Below are positions 1-6,632 of a DNA stretch of 8,242 nt, piece after piece. The stretch covers positions 1 to 8,242 of the forward strand of contig JAAZBQ010000157.1 in the NCBI GenBank assembly GCA_012513725.1. Reading direction: 5' to 3'. Position 1 is the stretch's first letter. Each line of letters opens with the position of its first letter. A program made the position numbers and the translations under genes. The notes under the pieces were generated by a model, which saw only the letters and a program-made list of their open reading frames with translations, did no database searches and was not told the origin of the DNA. Origin of the DNA: Chloroflexota bacterium. GTDB taxonomy: Bacteria; Chloroflexota; Anaerolineae; UBA1429.

Positions 1-2847
1 AACTGGGGGGCGCAGGTGGCGGACCTCCTCGAGTACCTGCACGGCCAGGATCCGGCGCTGTACACGCCCTTCCTTTCGCCAGGGCACGTCATCGTCGATG
101 CGCAGGGGCAGGTACACCTGGTAGACTGGGGACTCACGCACCTCTTCCTGCCCACCGCTAACCAGGCCTATGGCAGCGTGGCGGGCTACTCGGCGCCCGA
201 GCTCAAGACGGAGCCCCCGTCGGTGCGCTCGGACGTGTTTGCCCTGGGGAGGCTCCTGTATGCCCTCCTGGTGGGCCGCCTGCTGGAAAAGGGGCTCCCG
301 CGCAACCTGCCGCTGCAACGCGCCGCGCCCGACGCGCCGACGACGCTGGTCAAGGCCATCGCCCGGGCAGCGCACCGGGACCCGGCGCGCCGGTTCGCCT
401 CGGCGGCCGAGTTCAGCGCCGAGCTGTGGACCGAGATGGATGGCCCCCTGGAGCCGATCGCCGGCTGGTCCCACGTCACCAGCGCACCGGCCCCCTCCCA
501 GGCCCCGCCGCGCGCCACGCGCCCGGCACCCCGAGCCCCAGGCGAGGCGGGAAGCATGGCGGATCTGGGCTTTGAGCGGGATCCCCGCTTTGGCGCCGGC
601 CCTGCGCAACCACGTGAGCGGCCGCGTCCCGCCGAGGCGGCGCGGCCGGAGCCGCCCAAGGTTGCCAAGCTCTCAGTGCAGCCGCGCCATGCGCGGCTCC
701 CCGATCTGGGCGCCAGCGAGACACGCCGCGTGGTGATCAGCCTGCACAACGCGGGCGAGGTGCCCATCGCGGGGCGCATCGTGTCGCACGTGGGGTGGGT
801 CACTGCCCCTTCCAGAGCGTTCGAACTGCCCGTCGACCGGCAGGCCAAGGTCATTGTCTCCGTGCACGCCAAGGACCTGCACCCCGGACAGACGTCGGAG
901 CCCCAGGCGATCTCTATCGAGACGAACGCCGGGCGCCAGTGGGTGGCCATCACCGCCGACGTGCCCACCGGCCCCTCGCTCCAGGTAGAGCCTGCTCACC
1001 TCGATTTCGGCGAGGTGCAGGGCGAGGGCGAGCGCTCGCTGCCGCTGACCCTGACGAACGACGGCCGACAGCCGCTCACGGGCCGCATCACGTCACGGGT
1101 GGAATGGTTGCGCCTGGCACGCCAGGAGTTCCACGTCGCCCCGCAGTCTCAGGCGGCCATCGGCGTGACGATCGTGCCCGAGCGCCTGCCGTCCGGCCGC
1201 CAGGTCGTGTCGGAGGCGCTGGTCATCGACAGCGACGCGGGCCAGGAACGCATCGAGGCGCGCGCTTGGGTGCGCCGGCCCGTGCTGGATATGGAGCCCG
1301 CCCACCTGGACCTCGGCGACCTGCTGAGCGGCCAGGTCGGCGAAGCGCACGTGCGGGTGGCGAACCCCGGCGACGGGCATCTGGAGGGCGCCGTTCGCTC
1401 CTTTGCGCCCTGGCTGCAGGTGCATCCCCAGCAGTTCGTCTGCGAGGCCGGCCAGGCGCAACAGGTCACCGTTTCGGTGGATACGGCTGGCCTGAACGAG
1501 GGGCCCATCGCACTGCCCGAGGCGCTACGCGTGCACTCGAACGCCGGCGCCCAGACGGTCAGCGTCCGTCTGCGGGTGCTGGCGCCGCGCATGCTGCTGA
1601 ACACCACCCACATCGCCTTTGGCGAAGTCGCCTATGGCCAGCGGGAGGAGCGCCGCCTCCGCATCGAGAACGGCGGCTCTGCGCCCCTGGAGGCCTCCCT
1701 GCAGCCGCTGGTGGGTTGGCTGGAGCCCGGGGAGACCGAGATCACCGTGCCGCCCGGCGGCGAGCACGTCGTGGTGGTGCGCGCGAACACCGAGGCGTTC
1801 GAGCACGGTGCCCAGGTGATCGAGCAGCCGGCCTTGCGCATTGCGGCGGGCGCTGCCATCCAGGATATCACCGTGTCCCTCACCGTGCTCCGCGCCATGC
1901 TGCGGATCGAGCCCGAAGTGCTAGACTTTGGCTACTCGGATCCCACGCAGCCGGCCGTGCGCACCCTGCGGATCGCCAACGACGGTACCGGTGTGCTAGC
2001 CTGGAACCTCCAGTCGGACGCCACCTGGGCCGAGTTTGAGCCCCTACGGGGCGTGTGCCGCGCCGGAGAGGTGCAAGAGGTGCGCGCTGCGGCCTATGGG
2101 CTGGCGCTCGAGGAAGGCGTCGAGTCGGCCGAGGCGACGCTGGTGGTAAACAGCGACGCGGGGCGGGCCAAGGTGCCGCTGCGCTTTGCGGTGGCCAGCC
2201 CCCGCCTGGCCTGCGACACGACGTTCCTCGATCTCGGCGAGAGCCGTAACTATGGCCCCGTCGGTGGGTCCTTCCGAGTGTTCAACTATGGCCTGGGGTT
2301 GCTGCGCGGCTCGGTGCGCACCGATCACACCTGGTTGGTGGTGGACCGTGCCTCGTTCGAATGCGAGACGGGGCGTTCCGTCGAGATCCGGGTGACCACC
2401 GACATGGACGAGTTCCCGGCCGACGCGGTCTATGGTGAGGGGTACGTCTTTCTAGAGTCCAACGGCGGCGCTGCGGAGGTGCAGGCCGTGGTGAACGTCA
2501 TCCTGGAGCCCGACGTCCACCCCACGGCCGAGAGCGTCGTCCTGACGTCCGGCGCCGGGGGCGATCTCGGCGGACGGCTGTCGCTGCGGAACGATGGGAT
2601 GGCCACCGCCCATCTGGAACTGCAGCCCAGCGCCCCAGAGATCATCCTGTCGCGGGACCTGTGCGACATCAAGCCAGGGAAGCGCGTGCGCATCAGCGTG
2701 CGTTGGGAGGGCGAGGCCCCGACCGACGACGCCGAGCGCTACATCGAGTCCCGGGCACAGGACGGTTCCGTTCTACGGGTACCGGTGGTCTTGGAGCAGC
2801 CCGACGAGCCGGCGAACCCTGGGGCGGACGAGGAGACCGAGGCCTAG
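1..2847 (+). CDS. Ser/Thr (pseudo)kinase C-lobe fused to seven Ig-like (ASH/HYDIN-like) repeats; 5' end outside window
   Basis: The frame is open from base 1, so the true start and the kinase N-lobe lie upstream. Residues are counted from the ATG at base 16, which is internal and not a real start. Kinase C-lobe features are visible: an LHG helix end at 8-10, DWG (in place of DFG) at 37-39, GYSAPE at 57-62, SDVFALG at 72-78 and the late conserved Arg in DPARRF at 122-127. The catalytic loop is broken: the HRDLKPxN positions read T17-P-F-L-S-P-G-H24, so the catalytic Asp, Lys and Asn are Phe19, Ser21 and His24. This argues for a pseudokinase. A Pro/Ala/Arg-rich linker (about 155-215) leads to seven repeats of about 102 residues (about 218-927) and an acidic tail. 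No membrane helix is seen in the visible part, so a cytoplasmic scaffold or sensor is likely. The kinase family is clear; the function is inferred. Confidence 0.88.
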   Translation, partial: NWGAQVADLLEYLHGQDPALYTPFLSPGHVIVDAQGQVHLVDWGLTHLFLPTANQAYGSVAGYSAPELKTEPPSVRSDVFALGRLLYALLVGRLLEKGLPRNLPLQRAAPDAPTTLVKAIARAAHRDPARRFASAAEFSAELWTEMDGPLEPIAGWSHVTSAPAPSQAPPRATRPAPRAPGEAGSMADLGFERDPRFGAGPAQPRERPRPAEAARPEPPKVAKLSVQPRHARLPDLGASETRRVVISLHNAGEVPIAGRIVSHVGWVTAPSRAFELPVDRQAKVIVSVHAKDLHPGQTSEPQAISIETNAGRQWVAITADVPTGPSLQVEPAHLDFGEVQGEGERSLPLTLTNDGRQPLTGRITSRVEWLRLARQEFHVAPQSQAAIGVTIVPERLPSGRQVVSEALVIDSDAGQERIEARAWVRRPVLDMEPAHLDLGDLLSGQVGEAHVRVANPGDGHLEGAVRSFAPWLQVHPQQFVCEAGQAQQVTVSVDTAGLNEGPIALPEALRVHSNAGAQTVSVRLRVLAPRMLLNTTHIAFGEVAYGQREERRLRIENGGSAPLEASLQPLVGWLEPGETEITVPPGGEHVVVVRANTEAFEHGAQVIEQPALRIAAGAAIQDITVSLTVLRAMLRIEPEVLDFGYSDPTQPAVRTLRIANDGTGVLAWNLQSDATWAEFEPLRGVCRAGEVQEVRAAAYGLALEEGVESAEATLVVNSDAGRAKVPLRFAVASPRLACDTTFLDLGESRNYGPVGGSFRVFNYGLGLLRGSVRTDHTWLVVDRASFECETGRSVEIRVTTDMDEFPADAVYGEGYVFLESNGGAAEVQAVVNVILEPDVHPTAESVVLTSGAGGDLGGRLSLRNDGMATAHLELQPSAPEIILSRDLCDIKPGKRVRISVRWEGEAPTDDAERYIESRAQDGSVLRVPVVLEQPDEPANPGADEETEA
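667..2796 (+). repeat. Seven tandem protein-level Ig-like repeats, about 102 residues each
   Basis: Units fall at about residues 218-318, 321-420, 421-522, 525-625, 627-727, 729-829 and 831-927 of the kinase-like protein. Each opens with a variant of P-x-x-LDFG-x-V, followed by a strand ending in N-x-G, a Trp-containing strand, then an L-x-(V/I)-x-S-(N/D)-A-G strand and a closing V-x-V strand. The Trp recurs at residues 261, 364, 466, 568, 671 and 773, a spacing of 102 or 103. The seventh unit lacks it and is degenerate. The pattern fits beta-sandwich domains of the ASH/HYDIN type. The copies are diverged at DNA level, so this is an old protein repeat and not a recent duplication. Confidence 0.8.
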
Positions 2848-2876
2848 AGAGGAACGGCGAGGTTCAGGCATTACAG

Positions 2877-2883
2877 GGGAGGT
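2877..2883 (+). promoter_or_regulatory. Ribosome binding site of the PII-like gene
   Basis: GGGGAGG lies 6 bases before the ATG at 2890. It fixes the start so that the protein begins with the family-typical MKLV strand. Confidence 0.75.
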
Positions 2884-2889
2884 CACGGC

Positions 2890-3177
2890 ATGAAACTAGT
2901 CATGGCAATCGTTCGTGACGATTTCGCCCCCGACGTTAGCGGCGCGCTAACGGAGGCTGGGTTGAGCGTTACCCGCGTCAGTAGCACCGGCGGCTTTTGG
3001 CGACGCGGATACGTGACCCTCCTGGTCGGCGTAGACGACGAGGAGGTCGACCGCACGCTGGAGGTGATCAACGCCCACGCGGGCCCAGAGATGAGCACCG
3101 ACCTGGCGCCGCCCGAGCACCCGCCCCACCGCGCGACGGTCTTTGTCATCAACGTCGCCCGCTTTGCCCGTTACTGA
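2890..3177 (+). CDS. PII-like cyclic-di-AMP-receptor family protein (DarA/PstA type), short and divergent
   Basis: This 95-residue protein matches the DarA/PstA (CdAMP_rec, formerly DUF970) family. It has the MKLVMAIV N-terminal strand, the STGGF turn at residues 32-36, a LLVGVDDEEVD segment at 44-54 and the C-terminal ATVFVINVARF strand. Characterised members are cytoplasmic trimers that bind c-di-AMP at subunit interfaces. Compared with my recollection of S. aureus PstA (about 109 residues), Thr28, Phe36 and Gly47 are kept, but the ligand-contact positions Arg26 and Asn41 are Ser and Tyr, and Leu37 is Trp. The long B-loop and the following VGG are missing. Ligand binding may therefore be lost or altered. 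GGGGAGG (2877-2883) sits 6 bases before the ATG. The gene starts 42 bases after the kinase-like gene with no clear promoter between, so co-transcription is likely. Confidence 0.82.
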   Translation: MKLVMAIVRDDFAPDVSGALTEAGLSVTRVSSTGGFWRRGYVTLLVGVDDEEVDRTLEVINAHAGPEMSTDLAPPEHPPHRATVFVINVARFARY

Positions 3178-3207
3178 CCCGGCCCGAGGCGCCCACCCCC
3201 ATCCACA

Positions 3208-3243
3208 ACCAAGGCCGACCTCCACACGGGTCGGCCTCTTGGT
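3208..3243. terminator. Bidirectional hairpin terminator between convergent genes
   Basis: ACCAAGGCCGACC (3208-3220) pairs with GGTCGGCC (3229-3236) and TTGGT (3239-3243). This gives 13 base pairs with a 2-base bulge (TC, 3237-3238) and an 8-base loop. It lies between the stop of the PII-like gene at 3177 and the stop of the convergent LarA-like gene at 3276, so it can serve both strands. There is no long T run on either side, so the terminator role is inferred from the fold and position. Confidence 0.72.
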
Positions 3244-3275
3244 CATAGTGAGCACCGGATATCGCGGCGTTCCCC

Positions 3276-4571
3276 TCAGGTCGCGAACGGCGAGGACCAC
3301 GTCCCGGCCTCGTCGAACGGCAGATGCCCCGGCTCCCCCACCACCCGAAGGTCATCCCGGCCCTGAGCCTCGCGGGCCAGTGGCTCCGACACCAGTAGAT
3401 GCTGTAGATGCAGCGTGTCGCGGATGCAGGCGACCCGCAGTTGGTCCATGGGAGTGGCGCGTTCGCGGAACGCCGCCGCTTCCAGCGCCTGGCGGTCTGT
3501 GGGGTACACAAACGGTAACTTGGCGCTCTCCAGGTTTCCCGAGGTCATGACGTTCTGCTTGGTGACTTCCCAATCGATGCGGCGCGCCAGCGCCTCGGTG
3601 GCGAAATCGGCCAGCCCCACGCCGACGGCGTTCCCGTGGGAAGCGTCGGTGAGCCGCAAGAGCACCAGCGACCGGATCTCCGGCGCCTCCGGCCACTCGG
3701 GCTCGCCGATGATGCGGCGCCGCCCGATGACATAGCAGTCCATCCCCGTGCCCGAGAACTCCTTGCCCATCTGCTCCACGAGGAGGATGTCCAGGTCGTG
3801 GAACGGGATCTTGGGGGAGAGATCCTTGGCCCGCACCAGGAGCGCAGGCTCCTCGTCGACGATGCGCGAGGGCTCCAGGCCGACGAGGTCGGCGAGGCCG
3901 CCCCGGGCGTTCTCCAGGAGGGCCAGCCCGGCCAGGACCGGCGCTCGCTGGAAGACGATGCGCGCCACCGCCGGGATGTACTCTCGCAGGCCATAGTTGC
4001 CGTGCTGGTGAACGGCCACGGCCTCGGCGTGCTTGCCCATGCCGATGACGGCCATCTTGGAGAGGCCGCTCTCGATCGGGCCGTCAAAGTTCGTATGCTT
4101 TTTCACGCGGTTGACGACGATGATGCCGTCGGCCCGGGACGCGATGGCATCCAGGTACACCGGCACCCCCTCGGCGATCTCACCCAGGCGCACGACCTCC
4201 ATCGACGCCCGAAGTGGGCAGCCCATCGTTTCCTCGCTGATCCCTAGGCCGGCCAGGAGGTCGCGCTGGCCCTCGGCAGTGCCACCGCCGTGGCTGCCCA
4301 TCGCCGGAAAGAGGAACGGCTTTCCTCCTCGCGCGCGCACCTGGGCGATGATGGCGCGCAGCACCTCGGGCAGCGCGGCGATCCCGCGGCTGCCGGCGGT
4401 GATGGCGATCTCGGCGTCGGGCCGGATGCGCTCCAGTGCGCCGCTCTGGGCCAGGGCCGCCTCGACGGCCGCCGGCACGTCCTGGATGTGCGGCTGGTCC
4501 CACTCCTGCCGCACCATGACCATCTGCAACCCATCGACGTTCCGGAGCGGCGTGATCACCTGTTCCGCCAT
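3276..4571 (-). CDS. LarA-like (DUF2088) nickel-pincer-type racemase/epimerase family protein
   Basis: This 431-residue protein resembles the LarA/DUF2088 family, whose founding member is the nickel-pincer-nucleotide lactate racemase. Homologues racemise or epimerise other 2-hydroxyacids. Visible motifs are ITAGSRGIA (57-65), GSHGGGTAEGQRDLL (92-106), NRVKKHTNFDGPIESGLSKM (154-173) and GMGKHAEAVAVHQHG (177-191). His94, His159, Lys172 and His188 match the order and nearly the spacing of LarA His108, His174, Lys184 (cofactor anchor) and His200 (Ni ligand), as I recall those numbers. The open frame extends 40 codons further upstream, to 4691. I chose the ATG at 4571 because AGGAAGG lies 7 bases before it and the extension reads as non-protein-like and runs into the promoter region. 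The gene is divergent from the dehydrogenase gene. No cofactor-synthesis genes (larB, larC, larE) are in the window. The substrate is unknown. Confidence 0.85.
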   Translation of the reverse strand: MAEQVITPLRNVDGLQMVMVRQEWDQPHIQDVPAAVEAALAQSGALERIRPDAEIAITAGSRGIAALPEVLRAIIAQVRARGGKPFLFPAMGSHGGGTAEGQRDLLAGLGISEETMGCPLRASMEVVRLGEIAEGVPVYLDAIASRADGIIVVNRVKKHTNFDGPIESGLSKMAVIGMGKHAEAVAVHQHGNYGLREYIPAVARIVFQRAPVLAGLALLENARGGLADLVGLEPSRIVDEEPALLVRAKDLSPKIPFHDLDILLVEQMGKEFSGTGMDCYVIGRRRIIGEPEWPEAPEIRSLVLLRLTDASHGNAVGVGLADFATEALARRIDWEVTKQNVMTSGNLESAKLPFVYPTDRQALEAAAFRERATPMDQLRVACIRDTLHLQHLLVSEPLAREAQGRDDLRVVGEPGHLPFDEAGTWSSPFAT

Positions 4572-4578
4572 GTTCCAC

Positions 4579-4585
4579 CCTTCCT
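4579..4585 (-). promoter_or_regulatory. Ribosome binding site deciding the LarA-like start
   Basis: On the minus strand AGGAAGG occurs 7 bases before the ATG at 4571. The alternative in-frame ATG at 4691 would place translation inside the divergent promoter region and add 40 residues without family resemblance. Confidence 0.7.
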
Positions 4586-4600
4586 GCGTCGCTATCGAAT

Positions 4601-4616
4601 CGGCCGGGGTCGGCCG
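4601..4616. promoter_or_regulatory. Paired CGGCCG palindrome in the divergent intergenic region
   Basis: CGGCCG-GGGT-CGGCCG consists of two copies of a self-complementary 6-mer separated by 4 bases. It can form a 6-base-pair hairpin or act as a dimer operator. It lies just downstream of the proposed minus-strand promoter, in the leader of the LarA-like gene. A regulatory role is only inferred, since GC-rich sequence yields such palindromes by chance. Confidence 0.3.
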
Positions 4617-4630
4617 CGCCACGTATTCCG

Positions 4631-4659
4631 AGTGTACCGAAAGGCAGGTGGCGGCGCAA
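4631..4659 (-). promoter_or_regulatory. Candidate promoter of the LarA-like gene
   Basis: On the minus strand TTGCGC (4654-4659) and TACACT (4631-4636) are separated by exactly 17 bases. They match the housekeeping -35 and -10 consensus at 3 of 6 and 4 of 6 positions. Transcription would start near 4624, giving a leader of about 50 bases. Confidence 0.4.
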
Positions 4660-4684
4660 ACCATCAACCCGTCAGGGCCTCTGC

Positions 4685-4713
4685 ATGACACCCGCCTGGC
4701 CCTGTGCTAGAAT
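4685..4713 (+). promoter_or_regulatory. Sigma-70-type promoter of the dehydrogenase-peptidase operon
   Basis: ATGACA (4685-4690) and TAGAAT (4708-4713) are 17 bases apart, and each differs from the consensus at one position. Transcription would start near 4720, about 47 bases before the ATG of the dehydrogenase gene. This is one of the two clearest promoters in the window. Confidence 0.65.
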
Positions 4714-4766
4714 CCGCCGCAACACGCCACAGCCCGCAGGACGCACACGCCAGGAGGCGATAGCCC

Positions 4767-5819
4767 ATGATCCGTATCACCCGCGACGCGCTGGTCCCCG
4801 TGCTCTCCCAGATCCTCACCGCGGCGGGAGCACCCGAGACGAGCGCCGCCCAGGTGGCCGCTTCGCTCGTGGAGAACAACCTCGTTGGCCACGACTCCCA
4901 CGGCGTCCTGCGGGTCACGTCGTATGTCGAGGCCATCCTGTCGGGCCGGCTCGATCCCCACGGGACGCTGCGGGTCACCCGGGAGAGCGCCACCACGGCG
5001 CTGATCGATGGCGGGCGTGGTTTCGGCCAGATGGTCCTCCGCCAGGCGATGGAGATGGCGATGGACAAGGCCCGCGAGCACGATGTCGCCGTGGTGACGG
5101 TGCGCAACTGCGGACATACGGGGCGCATGGGCGAGTACGCGGTGCAAGCCGCGGAGGAGGGGTTCATTGCCACGGTGATGGGCACCGGCTCGCGCAAGGG
5201 GGGCACGGTCGCGCCGTTCGGGAGCGTCAGCCCAGCGTTCAACACGAACCCCATGGCTTGGGCAGTGCCCGCGGGGCGCTTCCCCGCCGTCTTTTTCGAC
5301 TTTGCCACCTCGGTGGTGGCCTGGGGCAAGATCGAGGCGGCCATCGACAAGGACGTCCCCATCCCGGCGGGCTGGCTCCTGGATGCCGAGGGCAACCCCA
5401 CCACCGACCCGCAGGACCAAAAGCGCGGAGGCGTGCTCTTGCCCTTTGGCGCCCACAAGGGCTCCGGCCTCGCGTTCATGGTAGAGGCCCTGGCTGGCGG
5501 ACTGACGGGCGTGGGCTGCGCGCCGCTGCCGACCTACACCAGCGATTTCGGCACCGTGCTCACCGCGCTGAACGTCGAGGCCTTTCTGCCCCTGGCCGAG
5601 TATCGGCAGATGATGGACGACCTCATCGAGGCGATCAAGGCCGGCCGGCCCGCCCCCGGCGTCGAGGAGATCCTGGTGCCCGGAGAGTCGGAATGGCGCA
5701 GCCGCGAGGAGCGGCTGCGGAACGGCCTCGAACTGCCCGAGGCCACCTGGCAGCGCGTCGTGGACGCCGCCGAGCGCTGTGGTGTCCGCATTCCAGAGGT
5801 AGTGCAACCCACCGAGTAG
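4767..5819 (+). CDS. Ldh2/MDH2-family NAD(P)-dependent 2-hydroxyacid (malate/lactate-type) dehydrogenase
   Basis: This 350-residue protein has the usual full length for the Ldh2/YbiC/DlgD family. These are cytoplasmic enzymes interconverting 2-hydroxyacids and 2-oxoacids with NAD(P), with a fold unrelated to the Rossmann-type malate dehydrogenases. Visible family motifs are GHDSHGVLR (41-49; His45 and Arg49 match the catalytic and substrate-binding His/Arg of DlgD), CGHTGRMGEY (115-124), NTNPMAWAVP (159-168), DFATS (178-182), GK (187-188), IPAGWLLD (199-206) and PFGAHKGSGL (226-235). The GHxGRxG variant is more like YbiC-type hydroxycarboxylate dehydrogenases than those with SNHFG. AGGAGG (4752-4757) lies 9 bases before the ATG. 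The gene is followed after 22 bases by the M55 peptidase gene and is head-to-head with the LarA-like gene. The substrate (malate, lactate, ureidoglycolate or an aryl hydroxyacid) cannot be told from sequence alone. Confidence 0.92.
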   Translation: MIRITRDALVPVLSQILTAAGAPETSAAQVAASLVENNLVGHDSHGVLRVTSYVEAILSGRLDPHGTLRVTRESATTALIDGGRGFGQMVLRQAMEMAMDKAREHDVAVVTVRNCGHTGRMGEYAVQAAEEGFIATVMGTGSRKGGTVAPFGSVSPAFNTNPMAWAVPAGRFPAVFFDFATSVVAWGKIEAAIDKDVPIPAGWLLDAEGNPTTDPQDQKRGGVLLPFGAHKGSGLAFMVEALAGGLTGVGCAPLPTYTSDFGTVLTALNVEAFLPLAEYRQMMDDLIEAIKAGRPAPGVEEILVPGESEWRSREERLRNGLELPEATWQRVVDAAERCGVRIPEVVQPTE

Positions 5820-5841
5820 TGTCGCAGCAGGGAGGAGTACC

Positions 5842-6615
5842 GTGAAGATCTATGTCCTGACCGACCTGGAAGGCGTGGCCGGCGTGTCGCGCTGGGACCA
5901 GACCGGCACCGATACGCCGGGCTACCCCCAGGCCGTGCGCCTGATGACCGAGGAGCTGCGCGCCTGCGTGGCCGGGATCCAGCAGGCCGATCCCTCCGCC
6001 GAGATCTGGGTGTGGGATGGCCACGGGCCCGGATCGGTGGACGTCGACCGCTTTCCGCGGGGGGCTCGGCTACTGAGCCGCGGCCCGATTTCGCCGCCCT
6101 ACCATCTCGACGAGTCCTTTGACGCCCTCTTTTTCCTCGGGCAGCACGCGATGGCCGGCACGGAGAACGCCAACCTAGCCCACACGTACTCGTCGGCCTC
6201 TGTAGAGTACTATAAGATCAACGGACAGGAACTCGGCGAGTTCGGCTGCCGGGCGGCGATGGCCGGTGCCATGGGGGTGCCGACGGTGTTCGTCAGCGGC
6301 GACGACAAGATGGCGGCGGAGGCGCGCGCCCTGGTGCCCGGCATCTACGCAGCCGAGGTCAAGGTGGGCCTCGGCCTGCAGTTGGCCCTGCACATGGCCC
6401 CGGAAGATGCCCGCGACCTGATTCGCGACGTCGCCCGGGAGGCCACCGCGCACGTCCAGGACATCCCGCCCTTTGTGATCCCGGGCCCCTACACCCAGGA
6501 GATCATGGTCTGGGGGCGGACCGATCCGCAGTCGTACATGGGCCGTGGCTTCCGGCTGACCGGCCCCCGCACCCTGGTCAAGCACGCCGACAGCCTGAAC
6601 GATCTGTCCGTCTGA
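5842..6615 (+). CDS. M55-family zinc D-aminopeptidase (DppA type)
   Basis: This 257-residue protein fits family M55, whose founder B. subtilis DppA is a decameric zinc enzyme releasing N-terminal D-amino acids (D-Ala) from short peptides. The metal and catalytic residues appear intact. The opening strand gives TDLEG, with Asp8 and Glu10. DGHG at 59-62 supplies His61, GQHAMAG at 100-106 supplies His102, AHTYSS at 113-118 supplies His114, and GEFG at 132-135 supplies Glu133. DppA uses Asp8, Glu10, His60, His104 and Glu133 for zinc and His115 in catalysis. Translation starts at GTG 5842, supported by GGAGGAG at 5831-5837. It lies 22 bases after the dehydrogenase stop, so both are probably on one transcript. 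No signal peptide is visible, so it is likely cytoplasmic. A role in salvage of D-amino-acid peptides or cell-wall fragments is inferred. Confidence 0.92.
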   Translation: MKIYVLTDLEGVAGVSRWDQTGTDTPGYPQAVRLMTEELRACVAGIQQADPSAEIWVWDGHGPGSVDVDRFPRGARLLSRGPISPPYHLDESFDALFFLGQHAMAGTENANLAHTYSSASVEYYKINGQELGEFGCRAAMAGAMGVPTVFVSGDDKMAAEARALVPGIYAAEVKVGLGLQLALHMAPEDARDLIRDVAREATAHVQDIPPFVIPGPYTQEIMVWGRTDPQSYMGRGFRLTGPRTLVKHADSLNDLSV

Positions 6616-6632
6616 CGCACCGCGGATTCTGC

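Noticed and set aside
186..968. Long minus-strand open frame of 260 codons inside the kinase-like gene
   Set aside because: It is antisense to a clearly conserved kinase-repeat protein. Its product is Arg/Ser/Ala-rich with no recognisable motif, as expected for a GC-rich shadow frame.
795..2039. Plus-strand open frame of 414 codons overlapping the repeat region
   Set aside because: It is a frame-shifted reading of the Ig-like repeats, extremely rich in Arg, Gly, Pro and Ala, with no ribosome binding site or family pattern.
3143..3550. Plus-strand open frame overlapping the end of the PII-like gene and the LarA-like C-terminus
   Set aside because: The product is Pro/Arg-rich and low-complexity, runs through the hairpin terminator, and is antisense to a conserved protein.
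4572..4691. Upstream extension of the LarA-like protein to an ATG at 4691
   Set aside because: The extra 40 residues do not resemble family N-termini, would overlap the plus-strand promoter at 4685-4713, and have a poorer ribosome site than the ATG at 4571.
4664..5807. Minus-strand open frames of 271 and 366 codons across the dehydrogenase gene
   Set aside because: The plus strand carries all Ldh2-family motifs in one frame. The opposite frames have no recognisable domain.
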